Assembly: GCA_030604735.1 (NCBI GenBank)
Contig: JAUVVG010000003.1
Location: 1 to 64,000 of the forward strand
Direction: 5' to 3'
From: Azoarcus sp.
GTDB lineage: Bacteria > Pseudomonadota > Gammaproteobacteria > Burkholderiales > Rhodocyclaceae
Length of the DNA stretch: 64,000 bases
The notes under the pieces were generated by a model. The model was not told the DNA's origin. It searched no databases and saw only the letters and a program-made list of their open reading frames with translations. Shown one piece after another: positions 17,820-26,385 of the stretch (positions are counted from its first letter, which is position 1; every line of letters starts with the position of its first letter). The position numbers were made by a program, and so were the translations under genes.

Positions 17820-18472
17820 ACCCGACCTCCCCGCCCGTGCTCGACCGCCCATACCGCGGCTTCGACCCGCGAGCGCAGGTTGAGCTTGCGCAGGATGTGC
17901 TTGACATGCACCTTGACCGTCCCTTCGGCGATATCGAGTTCGCGCGCGATCAGCTTGTTCGACAAGCCTGCGGCAATGTGCTCGAGAATGCGTTGCTCCT
18001 GTTCGGTCAGGCCGGCCTCCGACACCGTCTCCGGCCGGTTCTCCTTGCGTAGCGCCGCCGCCATCAAGTGGGTCAGCGCGTCCGACACCACGATGCGTCC
18101 GGCGGCAGCCGATTGCAGGGCCTCGACCATCGCTTCCGGCTCCATGGCCTTGAGCAGGTAACCGTCGGCGCCGGCCCGCAATGCCGCCACCAGGTCCTCG
18201 GCCGCATCGGACACGGTCACCATCACGACCCGGGTGTCGAGGTCCGCCTGGCGCAACTGCCTGAGGACCTCCAGGCCGGACATGTCCTTCATGTTCAGGT
18301 CGAGCAGCAACAGGTCGGGGCGCAGCTTGAGAATACAGGCCAGGCCCTCCCTGCCGCCGGCGGCCTCGCCGACCAGCTCGAAACCCGCCACGGTACGCAG
18401 CAACTGGGTCAGTCCCTTGCGGAACAGCGGGTGGTCGTCTACGACCACGACTCTCTGGGGTTTGTCGTTCAT
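17816..18472 (-). CDS. narL: NarL-type nitrate/nitrite response regulator
   Basis: A 218-residue response regulator: receiver domain with acidic pair Asp12-Asp13 and phospho-acceptor Asp58 (LLLLDLN), a Lys in GYLLKA, and a C-terminal LuxR/FixJ helix-turn-helix (about 150-212, with LSNKLIARELDIAEGTVKVHVKHI reading as the DNA-binding helices). It overlaps narX by 4 bp. A NarL-type palindrome lies upstream of narX, suggesting autoregulation. Confidence 0.88.
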   Translation of the reverse strand: MNDKPQRVVVVDDHPLFRKGLTQLLRTVAGFELVGEAAGGREGLACILKLRPDLLLLDLNMKDMSGLEVLRQLRQADLDTRVVMVTVSDAAEDLVAALRAGADGYLLKAMEPEAMVEALQSAAAGRIVVSDALTHLMAAALRKENRPETVSEAGLTEQEQRILEHIAAGLSNKLIARELDIAEGTVKVHVKHILRKLNLRSRVEAAVWAVEHGRGGRV

Positions 18473-20394
18473 GTCAGGGTCACGATGCTTTCTGGCGCCT
18501 TGGCTTCGGGCTGGCTGCGCGGGGTGAACACGACCTCGACACGGGTTCCGCCCTGTGGGCCCTTGCCGACCTTCATGCGTCCGCCCAGGCTGCGGGCGCG
18601 CTCGTCCATGATGGTGAGGCCGTAGTGATGCAGACCGGCGCCTGGGGTCTCTTCGATACCTTTTCCGTCATCGGCGATGACCACCGACACCTCACCGGTC
18701 GGCGAGGCGGAAAGGGTAACCGAAATCCGGCTCGCACCGGCATGCCGGGTCGCGTTGGACAAGGCCTCGCGGATGATGTGCAAGGCATGGATCTCCTGAT
18801 TGGGGCCGAGATGACTGGCACCCAGGCGGATCTCGAGGTCGATGGGAATGCCGCTGCGACTGGAAAACTCCTCGACCGTGGTGTTCAGCAAGCGATTGAA
18901 GTCGCCTTCCATCTGCAGGCGGAAACTCGACAGCAGTTCGCGCAGTTGCCGGTAGGCGGCATTGATGCCGTCGCGCAGGTCCATCAGCACCGCATTCGCC
19001 TCCTCCCGCCTCGCCGGATCGTTCAAGGCCGGCGCCAGCAGGCTGGCCTGGATCTTCATGTATGACAGCGACTGCGCCAGCGAATCATGCAGTTCGCGCG
19101 CGATCACCGAACGCTCTTCCTGCAAGGCGAGCAGGCGCTCGCGTTCGCTCTGCCGCGAGATGCCGAGCGCGACCCCCATGTGGCGCGAGATCGCCTCTAT
19201 CAGCGTGGTCTGCCACGGCTCCAGCGTCTGGCCGCGTTCCAGCATCAAGCGCATCATTCCGTATATATGATCCGCATCGCGCAAGGGCACCATCAGCTCA
19301 TCCTTGGCGCCGAGTCGCCGATAGCGCCACGGTTCGTTCCGCCCCGGGCACTCCAGGCAGACCGCCTCCCGACCGGCCGGTGATCCACCACAGGCCTCGA
19401 TGCTGCTGAACAGCACGTTGGCCGGGCCGCCGTGCTTGGCCTGGACACAGGCGAAGCTCCCCTTCAGCCCCAGCACCCGCTCGATATCGACCAGGGTTTC
19501 CGCGTAAGACGCGGCGCTGGCCGGCGCGTGGTAGAGACGCGAGATGACATGGTAAAGCAGCTCGAGGGAGCGGTTGCTGCGCCGCAAATCGGCGGTCTTC
19601 TTCTCGACACGTAGCTCGAGGTCACGGTACGCCGACGAGAGCTCGGTCGCCATCGCGTTGAAGGCCTCGCCGAGTTGGCCGAGCTCGTCCGGGCCGGTGT
19701 AAGCGCTGCGGGTGGTGAAGTCGCGGCGAGCGATCCGCCCTGCGGCCTTGCCGAGGTCGGCCAGCGGCAGGAACACCCGTTGCCGGATCAGGACGTAGGC
19801 CGCGACCACCACCGCCAGCATGGTCGCCAGCGCGATCGCCAGAATCGTACTCAATTGCTTGATGCGGCTTTCCGCATCGTGCTCGAGCACGGCCACCAGC
19901 GTGTTGATCTGCTCTACGAACTCGTCCACCTCGTCGAGCATCGCCTCGTAATCGCTGGCTACCACGCCTTCACGGTCGCGCGTCTCGACGAGCGCGGCCA
20001 TGCGTGGCTTGAGCCGGCCATGCCACTGACTCAGCACGCCTCGATAGATCGCATCCGCCACGCTCGCCCCCTCGCGCTCGATCACTTGCAGCAGCGCCGG
20101 ATGCTGCAAGGCCGCCTCGAAATGCGAGATCGCCTCTTCGATGTCGCTGCGTCCGATGCGCCCCTCCATGCTCTCGGCGACGACGAGCGCACTGACCCGG
20201 TGGGTCAGCCTGCGAAGACTACCGGCGACATTGATCGCGCTTCCACTGCCTTGCACCGACTCGGCCACCAGCACCGACGTACTCATGCCGACGACCCCGA
20301 TCAACGACACCGCCAGAAACGCGGCGCCCAGCAACAACAGGATCGCACGACCGGCGAGAAACCCGCCCAACCGCCCCAACCAGCTTCGATTCAT
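18469..20394 (-). CDS. narX: NarX-type nitrate/nitrite sensor histidine kinase
   Basis: A 641-residue membrane kinase. A first membrane helix at about 17-40, a periplasmic sensor region opening with the nitrate P-box-like stretch SAINVAGSLRRLTHRV (52-67), a second helix at about 183-203, HAMP (205-255), a central GAF-like region with a Cys cluster (C335, C346, C349), the dimerisation helix with His436 (ARELHDSLAQS) and a C-terminal HATPase with DDGKGI. This matches NarX/NarQ layout. It phosphorylates NarL in response to nitrate or nitrite. Confidence 0.88.
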   Translation of the reverse strand: MNRSWLGRLGGFLAGRAILLLLGAAFLAVSLIGVVGMSTSVLVAESVQGSGSAINVAGSLRRLTHRVSALVVAESMEGRIGRSDIEEAISHFEAALQHPALLQVIEREGASVADAIYRGVLSQWHGRLKPRMAALVETRDREGVVASDYEAMLDEVDEFVEQINTLVAVLEHDAESRIKQLSTILAIALATMLAVVVAAYVLIRQRVFLPLADLGKAAGRIARRDFTTRSAYTGPDELGQLGEAFNAMATELSSAYRDLELRVEKKTADLRRSNRSLELLYHVISRLYHAPASAASYAETLVDIERVLGLKGSFACVQAKHGGPANVLFSSIEACGGSPAGREAVCLECPGRNEPWRYRRLGAKDELMVPLRDADHIYGMMRLMLERGQTLEPWQTTLIEAISRHMGVALGISRQSERERLLALQEERSVIARELHDSLAQSLSYMKIQASLLAPALNDPARREEANAVLMDLRDGINAAYRQLRELLSSFRLQMEGDFNRLLNTTVEEFSSRSGIPIDLEIRLGASHLGPNQEIHALHIIREALSNATRHAGASRISVTLSASPTGEVSVVIADDGKGIEETPGAGLHHYGLTIMDERARSLGGRMKVGKGPQGGTRVEVVFTPRSQPEAKAPESIVTLT

Positions 20395-20524
20395 TCCGAA
20401 TACCCGAATCCCTGCAACACGATGAACGACACGAGGGGATACCTCTTCATTCCCGCCTCACCGGGAACGCGTAAACCTCATGCCGTGAAATCTGAATAAT
20501 CAATCATTTACAGCGTACCACCCA

Positions 20525-20540
20525 TACCTCTGAAGAGGTA
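20525..20540. promoter_or_regulatory. NarL/NarP 7-2-7 binding palindrome
   Basis: TACCTCT, two bases, AGAGGTA: two perfect inverted heptamers matching the NarL consensus TACYYMT in the 7-2-7 spacing favoured by NarL and NarP. It sits between the divergent narX (131 bp away) and the Crp/Fnr gene (101 bp away), so either or both may be nitrate-controlled. Confidence 0.8.
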
Positions 20541-20641
20541 TGCGGGCAGTCATCCGACCGACCGGCCCGACTTCAATACGAATGGGATGAGGCCTAAACT
20601 GGATTCGTAGCAAAAAACAACGCACTCCATCGGAGCACGAG

Positions 20642-21331
20642 ATGCCTGCCGAACCGATCAGCTTCATCACCGAAACCCTGCTGAAATCCGAACCCTTTCG
20701 CAAGCTGGGCCGGCCCGCGCTCGACCTGCTGATCGAAGGCGCCCGCCTGCGTCGCGTCGAAACCGGCGAGATCCTGAGCTGCCGGGGCGACCGCCCCGAG
20801 GGCATGTTCCTGCTGGCCCAGGGCGAGGTCAAGCTGTATCTCGCCGCCGCCAGCGGCAACGAGCGCATCGTGCGGATCGCCCGTAGCGGCGATACCTTTT
20901 TCGAGGAGAGCGTGTTCGCTGACGCCCCGCAGTCGCTCACCGCTCAGATGACGCGCGACGGCAAGCTGTTGTTCCTGCCGCGGCGGGTCCTGCTACTGGC
21001 GATGGCGGCCGATCCGGAACTCGCCCGCGCCCTGATGCAGCGCATGTCCGAACGCATCGCCGAACTGGTGACCGGAATGGAGCAGTGCGAGCAGCGCAAC
21101 GGTGCGCAACGGGTCGCACACTATCTGGTCAAGCATGCGAGCCGCGCCAGTGAAGCGGTCGAGGTCAGGCTGTCCACCAGCAAGCAGGTCATCGCCTCGC
21201 AGCTCAACATGACCCCGGAGAGTTTCTCGCGGGTGCTGAACCGCTTCACCCGGGAAGGCTTCATCTCGCAACGGGGTCACAGGGCTATCCGGCTGACCGA
21301 CTATTCCAGACTGCAGAGCCTGGCCGCCTGA
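20642..21331 (+). CDS. Crp/Fnr-family regulator, Dnr-like
   Basis: A 229-residue regulator with an N-terminal cyclic-nucleotide-fold domain (about 15-140, GDRPEGMFLLAQGEVKLYL) and a C-terminal helix-turn-helix (about 165-215, TSKQVIASQLNMTPESFSRVLNRF). It lacks the N-terminal Cys cluster of FNR, so it is not an iron-sulphur oxygen sensor of that kind; Dnr/NnrR-type regulators of denitrification look like this. Its place next to narXL and a NarL site fits a denitrification regulator. GGAG precedes the start by 8 nt. Confidence 0.75.
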   Translation: MPAEPISFITETLLKSEPFRKLGRPALDLLIEGARLRRVETGEILSCRGDRPEGMFLLAQGEVKLYLAAASGNERIVRIARSGDTFFEESVFADAPQSLTAQMTRDGKLLFLPRRVLLLAMAADPELARALMQRMSERIAELVTGMEQCEQRNGAQRVAHYLVKHASRASEAVEVRLSTSKQVIASQLNMTPESFSRVLNRFTREGFISQRGHRAIRLTDYSRLQSLAA

Positions 21332-21449
21332 GCCAAGGCCGGCACGCCGTACAAGCGGATTTCGCTCACCAACCCCAAGGCGCCCCCACCTCGGCCGGCC
21401 GCCCACGTCACGCCACGACTTGCCGCACCCGCTCGGCTTCCTCTCCCCC

Positions 21450-22856
21450 TCAGTCGAGCGGGTGCACCTTTTCCCGGTTGTCGTCGGCTGCCAGCCAACG
21501 CTGCAATATCCGGTAGATATCGAGATCGAAGCGACGCGACGGACGCTGCCCGATCAGATCCGCCAAGCCCGCCTCACTGTCGGCGCTACCCAAATGGCAC
21601 CAGTGATCGAAGACATGGTGAACGACCTGCTCGCTATGGTGGGAGCGCTCGCTAATGACGATCGCCCCCGGCCATGCCCAGGGCTTGATCCCCACCGAAC
21701 CAAGCGCGCCGGTCAGCCGCGCATCATGCGCTTCGGCCGACTCCTTGCCGGCACAGACACCGGCACAACGCTTCTGGGCATAGGCACTGCAGGCCCCCTT
21801 GCCGGCCGCCTCGAGGCCGAGACGGCGCAGGCACAGACGATAGGCGCCGGCCAGCTCGCGCAACACATGGTCGGCTTCCTTGCGCGCGCGGAACAAGCCC
21901 TGCACCCCGTCCCAGTCGGCCGGGTCGGTATCGGCCAGCGCCACTCGCTGCAATACCGACGTGTTCCTGCGACTGGCCAGCAAACGCAGGCCGAAGACCT
22001 CGCCCTCGGCCGAAGGTGACCGGTTGTGCAAAGGCTCGAGCGAGCGGACGAGTCCGACCTCGCGCAGCATCGCGGCCAGCTCGCCGGCGGTCTCTTCCCA
22101 GTCCAGCCGGCGGACCTTGGCCGCGAGTTCGGCCTCCTTGCCCTTGCGCTTGCCCGAGCCGAAATGCTCGGTAACGCGGGCGCGCAGGTTCGCACCCCGG
22201 CCGACCAGCAGTAGCGCGTCATCCTCGCCGTAGAGGAAATAGACCCCGGGCGACTCCGGCAGGCCTTCCAGCACGCCGACCGGCAGACCCGGCGGGCGGG
22301 CGGCGAACTTCATCGCCCGCTCGGCAGCCCGCGTGATCGTCTCGGCGGAAAAGCGCGCCTCGACCATCGCGATGAACTGCGCCAACACCTCGACATCGCC
22401 CATCGCCCGATGCCGGGCGTCGCAGGTGAGGCCGTGACGTTCGATCAGCGCGTCCAGGCCATGGCGATGGAATTCGGGATGCAGCGCCCGAGAGAACTTG
22501 ACCGTGCACAGCACCGACGCGTCGAAAGACTGGTCGATCCGGGCGAACTCGTTGCGGATGAAGCCGTAGTCGAAACGGGCGTTGTGTGCGACGAAGACCG
22601 CGCCATCCAGCCCGGCACGAATGGTGTCCGCCAGCTCGGCGAAGCTCGGCGCCGCAGCCACCATCTCGTCGGTGATGCCGATGATCTTCTGGATATAGGG
22701 TGGAATGCCGCGGCCCGGATTGACCAGGCTTTGCCAGCGCGCGACCTCCACCCCCTTCTCGACCCGGAGCATCGCGATCTCGGTGACCCGGTCGGTGACC
22801 GGATTGGCGCCGGTGGTTTCGAGGTCGATCAGGACATAGGGGTCAGGCAGTGGCAT
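21450..22856 (-). CDS. DnaQ-type 3'-5' exonuclease fused to a GIY-YIG/UvrC-like domain
   Basis: A 468-residue two-domain protein. The N-terminal exonuclease (about 5-175) has Exo I DLETTG, Exo II VAHNARFDYGF and Exo III HRAMGDVEVL. The second part (about 200-290) resembles the UvrC/Cho nuclease: PGVYFLYGEDDALLLVGRGANLRARV, with the first Tyr present but Leu where the YIG tyrosine should be. A Cys-rich stretch near 365 (CSAYAQKRCAGVC) recalls the UvrC region after the GIY-YIG domain. A repair role is inferred; the GIY-YIG half may be inactive. Confidence 0.82.
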   Translation of the reverse strand: MPLPDPYVLIDLETTGANPVTDRVTEIAMLRVEKGVEVARWQSLVNPGRGIPPYIQKIIGITDEMVAAAPSFAELADTIRAGLDGAVFVAHNARFDYGFIRNEFARIDQSFDASVLCTVKFSRALHPEFHRHGLDALIERHGLTCDARHRAMGDVEVLAQFIAMVEARFSAETITRAAERAMKFAARPPGLPVGVLEGLPESPGVYFLYGEDDALLLVGRGANLRARVTEHFGSGKRKGKEAELAAKVRRLDWEETAGELAAMLREVGLVRSLEPLHNRSPSAEGEVFGLRLLASRRNTSVLQRVALADTDPADWDGVQGLFRARKEADHVLRELAGAYRLCLRRLGLEAAGKGACSAYAQKRCAGVCAGKESAEAHDARLTGALGSVGIKPWAWPGAIVISERSHHSEQVVHHVFDHWCHLGSADSEAGLADLIGQRPSRRFDLDIYRILQRWLAADDNREKVHPLD

Positions 22857-22889
22857 GCGCGGCCCCTGGCCCGACGGGGCAGAATCCGG

Positions 22890-23078
22890 TCAATGCTGGG
22901 GGTCGTAGTAATACGGCTTGGTCGGGACAGCCGCCTCGCGCAAGCGACGGGTCTGTTCGACATCCTGCGGCTTGTCCCACCACAGCGCCCGCCCTTTCTT
23001 CTGCTCGTCGACTTCCTGAGGATGCTGCTCCAGCCATTCGCGCATGAACTTGGTGTGTTCCGATTCGTAGATCGCCAT
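22890..23078 (-). CDS. DUF3460 family small protein
   Basis: A 62-residue charged protein beginning YESEHTKFMREWLEQHPQ and ending in PYYYDPQH, the pattern of the DUF3460 family found in Betaproteobacteria. The family has no known function. It lies 33 bp upstream of the exonuclease fusion gene on the same strand and may share its transcript. Confidence 0.8.
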   Translation of the reverse strand: MAIYESEHTKFMREWLEQHPQEVDEQKKGRALWWDKPQDVEQTRRLREAAVPTKPYYYDPQH

Positions 23079-23245
23079 GATGTGCCTCTCGGGTAAGTCC
23101 GAGATTGTAAGTCGCCAGCACGCTGGCTACAAATGCATTGGCGCAGGCGTCAGCGAAGTCGCATTTCGCACGTTGCCGCGGCGGATCGGAGGATTCCCCT
23201 CGGAGGGGACAGGTCAGGTACGGAATGGCTTGTGCGTTGCCGACG

Positions 23246-24406
23246 TTATTGGGGCAGCGGCATCTGCCCGCACAAGCTGCCTAGCATGATCTCGACCTCT
23301 TGCCGTGGCAGCTTGCGTACGATGAAGACCAGTCGGCTGCGCTGGTCCGAGTAAGGGGGCGACGCCGGCCAGGCCGGCAGACTGGTCGGCGGGTAGGCGA
23401 CATGGTTCACGCACTGGATGACTCGCGGCAACGGATCGCCGGCGACATCGAGCAAGCCTTTGATCCGGAGGATGCGGCCGCCATGCACCTGCAGGATCAA
23501 GCCAAGACCGTCCGAGAAACCCAGCCAGTCCAGTGGCTGATCGAAGGTCAGCACGAAACTGGTCACGTCCTGGTCGTGACGACTGGAGCCGGGCGAAGCA
23601 CCTGCCGGCGCCGCCGCATTGCCCGCGGCGGGCTTGCGCCAGGCACCCGGTCCGGAGACGGCCGGGGCGCGCATCCGCTGGGCCGCCTCACCCGCCGCTA
23701 GTTCGCCCAACCACTGGGCGACATCGGGAATCTTGCCGGCCGGATCGTACAGCCCGCAGCCGCTGATCGCGGCCGCCTGGACTTCACCGCGAAACACCTC
23801 GAGCCGGGACGCACCGGGGTTCAGCATCCGCAGCCGTTCGGCCAGCGCCACCCGGTCGGCCAGACCGACGAGGTCGCATTTGGTGATCAACAGCCGATCG
23901 GCCATCGCGACCTGGCGCACCGCCTCCGGGTGCTGGTCGAGCTGGGACTCGGCATGGGTGGCATCGACCGCGGTGATCACGCCGTCGCAGCGGTAGCGGT
24001 CGGCGATGAACAAATCCTGCATCAGCGTGTGGATTACCGGGGCTGGGTCGGCCAGGCCAGTGGTCTCGATCAGCACCCGCTCGATCGGCGCGATTTCGCG
24101 GCGTAATGCGCGCTGGAACAGCGACTTCAGTGCCTTGACCAGATCACCCTGCACGCTGCAGCAGATGCAGCCCGAATCGAGGACGACCAGAGTCTCGTCC
24201 ACCTTCTCGACCAGGTGATGATCGAGTGCGACCTCGCCGAACTCGTTGATCAACACGGCCGTGCGTGCCAGCGCCGGGTCACCGAGCAGGTGATTGAGCA
24301 GGGTGGTCTTGCCGGCGCCGAGAAAACCGGTCAGTACGACGACCGGAATGCGCCGGTCGTCATCACCCGGCAGCAACGGCTTATTCGACGCTGGCGCGGC
24401 AACCAT
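23246..24406 (-). CDS. CobW/COG0523-type GTPase, probable zinc metallochaperone
   Basis: A 386-residue G3E GTPase: Walker A GFLGAGKTT, the metal-binding GCICCSV motif, Walker B ETTGLADP, and the nucleotide motif TKCDL; a C-terminal CobW domain follows. Members deliver metal to target proteins. The neighbours (a DksA lacking two zinc cysteines, and the Zur regulator divergently encoded) point to zinc rather than cobalt. It starts 25 bp after dksA. Confidence 0.85.
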   Translation of the reverse strand: MVAAPASNKPLLPGDDDRRIPVVVLTGFLGAGKTTLLNHLLGDPALARTAVLINEFGEVALDHHLVEKVDETLVVLDSGCICCSVQGDLVKALKSLFQRALRREIAPIERVLIETTGLADPAPVIHTLMQDLFIADRYRCDGVITAVDATHAESQLDQHPEAVRQVAMADRLLITKCDLVGLADRVALAERLRMLNPGASRLEVFRGEVQAAAISGCGLYDPAGKIPDVAQWLGELAAGEAAQRMRAPAVSGPGAWRKPAAGNAAAPAGASPGSSRHDQDVTSFVLTFDQPLDWLGFSDGLGLILQVHGGRILRIKGLLDVAGDPLPRVIQCVNHVAYPPTSLPAWPASPPYSDQRSRLVFIVRKLPRQEVEIMLGSLCGQMPLPQ

Positions 24407-24430
24407 GCTGTTTATCCCTTGTTGGCGTTG

Positions 24431-24865
24431 TCAGCCGCGCGAGACGCGCTCGATGGCCTCGTGACGCTCCTGTGCCTCCACGCACAGTGTCGCGGTCGGG
24501 CGAACCAGCAGGCGCGGAATGCCGATCGGCTCGCCGGTCTCGTCGCACCAGCCATAGCTGCCGTCGCTGATCTTCATCAGCGCCTGGTCGATCTTCTTCA
24601 GCAGCTTGCGCTCGCGATCGCGCACCCGCAGCTCCAGTGCATGCTCTTCCTCGATCGTGGCGCGGTCGGTCCAGTCCGGGGTGGCCTCGTTGTCCTGCAG
24701 GTGTACCGTGGTCTCGCGAGCGGATTCGAGCAAGGTCTGCTTCTCGTCCAGCAGCAACTGGCGGAAGAAAGCGAGCTGGGCTTCGGACATGTACTCGTCC
24801 TCGGGCGCAGCGAGCATATCCTCCTTGGTCAGGGTGACCTGCGTCTCGGTCGTGACTGCATTCAT
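24431..24865 (-). CDS. dksA: DksA-family RNA polymerase-binding protein (two-cysteine form)
   Basis: A 144-residue DksA: coiled-coil region (about 30-100) with the tip sequence NEATPDWTDRATIEEEHALELRVRDR, then the zinc-finger region. In Escherichia coli DksA four cysteines bind zinc; here the pairs are CDET and CVEA, so each has lost its second Cys. This form is common in related Betaproteobacteria. It modulates transcription with ppGpp, made by SpoT encoded at 41276-43483. The start at 24865 has AGGAGG 8 nt upstream; the frame is open much further upstream without homology. Confidence 0.9.
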   Translation of the reverse strand: MNAVTTETQVTLTKEDMLAAPEDEYMSEAQLAFFRQLLLDEKQTLLESARETTVHLQDNEATPDWTDRATIEEEHALELRVRDRERKLLKKIDQALMKISDGSYGWCDETGEPIGIPRLLVRPTATLCVEAQERHEAIERVSRG

Positions 24866-25048
24866 CTTCTTTCCTCCTTGGGATGAATCGAACGGGCGGG
24901 ACGATACACCAAAACCGGTGCCGGGTAGACCATCGGGGCGGTCACAAGGTCCGTGCCGGGCGCGACGACAAGGCGAGGAAAGCCGACTGCGGGGCCACAC
25001 CGTGCTGCCCCCTGCCAGCCCCGACGACAGATGCGGTAGCATTGCGGG

Positions 25049-25528
25049 ATGGCGTACACACCTGCTTATCAGCCACTGGACGAAAACGGTTTCCTCGACC
25101 AGGCCGCCGCCCTGTGCAAGACCCGGGGCGCGAGCCTGACCCCGATCCGGCGCCAGGTACTGGCCTTGCTGCGACATCAGCCGGGCGGCCTGAAGGCCTA
25201 TGATCTACTGGAGCGGATCAAGGCCGTCCGCCCCTCGGCGACCCCGCCGACGGTCTATCGCGCGCTCGATTTCCTGATCGAGCAGGGGCTGGCGCACAAG
25301 ATCGGGCGGATCAACCACTTCGTCGCCTGCAATCACGACTGCCATGACCAGGCCGGTCTGTTCCTGGTCTGCCCGGGATGCGGCAAGGTGACCGAACTGC
25401 ATGACGAAGTCGTGCTGGCCGCCCTGTCGCGCAGCCTGGAGGCGGCCGGCCATACCTTGTCCGGCACCGAGATCGAACTCAGCGCGACCTGCCGCGACTG
25501 CGGCCAGATCGAACCGCAAGCAAACTGA
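25049..25528 (+). CDS. zur: Fur-family regulator, Zur-like
   Basis: A 159-residue Fur-family repressor: winged helix (about 25-90, with the DNA-recognition helix in ATPPTVYRALDFL), and a dimerisation domain with structural zinc pairs CPGCG and CRDCG plus CNHDCHDQ near the sensor site. The spacing and C-terminal CRDCG resemble Zur more than Fur. It is divergent from dksA-cobW, which may be its targets; I see no convincing Zur box in the 183 bp between them. Confidence 0.8.
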   Translation: MAYTPAYQPLDENGFLDQAAALCKTRGASLTPIRRQVLALLRHQPGGLKAYDLLERIKAVRPSATPPTVYRALDFLIEQGLAHKIGRINHFVACNHDCHDQAGLFLVCPGCGKVTELHDEVVLAALSRSLEAAGHTLSGTEIELSATCRDCGQIEPQAN

Positions 25529-25564
25529 GCACCAGGGGCGCAGCCTCGTGCTCGACCGGAACGG

Positions 25565-26368
25565 TCAGCGACTCAGCATCCGGTTGACCGCCTCGAGGTG
25601 CTCGGCCTCGTTGTGGCACATGCCCTGGAAGGCCGCGCACAGGTCGAGAAAGTCCTTCAACTCCATCCGCTGCGCCATTTTCATCAGACGCTTGGTCAGG
25701 CGGACCGCCTTGGGCGGCTGGGCAGCGAAGCGGGCGGCGAGTTCACCGGCCCGTGCCATCAACTGGTCCGGCTCGACCACGTCCAGCACCAGGCCCAGTT
25801 GCTTGGCCTCGTCGGCCACGACGATACGGCCCGACAGGGTCAGCTCGAAGGCCTGCTGGTAACCGATCAACCGCTGCATGAACCAGGCCCCGCCATCGCC
25901 TGGGATGATCCCGAGGTTGAGAAAGGTCTCGCCAAACTTGGCCTTGCTCGAGGCGATCCGGATGTCGGCCATGTTGGCCAGATCGAAACCGGCCCCGATC
26001 GCCGGCCCATTGACCGCGGCGATGATCGGCACCTCGACCTGTTGCAGTGCCAGCGGAATGCGCTGGATGCCGCGGCGATAGCGGGTCGCGACCTCGGCGA
26101 CGTCACCGGCGAAATCGCCGCCCCGCTCGGCCATGTCCTTGACGTTGCCGCCCGAGGAAAAAGCCGAGCCGGCCCCGGTCATCACCAGCACCGAGACCTC
26201 GTCGCAGCGATTCACCCATTCGGCCACCGCGATGATGTCTTCGATCAGGCCAGTCCCGGTGAGCGCGTTGCGCACGTCGTCCCGGTTCAGGGTCAGGGTC
26301 GCGACCCGGTTTTCAACCTGCAGCAGCGCGTCGGTCAGGGTCGGTTGTTGCACAGCGGACACACTCAT
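25565..26368 (-). CDS. Crotonase-family protein (enoyl-CoA hydratase/isomerase)
   Basis: A 267-residue crotonase with oxyanion-hole segments (SAFSSGGNVKDM, NGPAIGAGFDLANMAD). The two hydratase glutamates are not conserved: Asp129 and Phe149 fall at these positions, so a plain enoyl-CoA hydratase reaction is doubtful and an isomerase of the PaaG/ECI kind is more likely. The start at 26368 has AGGAGAG just upstream. It is the last gene of a three-gene operon with an ADP-forming ligase and another crotonase. Confidence 0.8.
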   Translation of the reverse strand: MSVSAVQQPTLTDALLQVENRVATLTLNRDDVRNALTGTGLIEDIIAVAEWVNRCDEVSVLVMTGAGSAFSSGGNVKDMAERGGDFAGDVAEVATRYRRGIQRIPLALQQVEVPIIAAVNGPAIGAGFDLANMADIRIASSKAKFGETFLNLGIIPGDGGAWFMQRLIGYQQAFELTLSGRIVVADEAKQLGLVLDVVEPDQLMARAGELAARFAAQPPKAVRLTKRLMKMAQRMELKDFLDLCAAFQGMCHNEAEHLEAVNRMLSR

Positions 26369-26385
26369 GGTCTCGCTCTCCTCGC

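Noticed and set aside
20461-20520. FNR/Dnr-type box (TTGAT-N4-ATCAA) near the narX start
   Set aside because: Only one half-site (ATCAA) is present; the other half does not match.
24866-25048. Zur box between dksA and zur
   Set aside because: No AT-rich palindrome of the Zur type could be read here.
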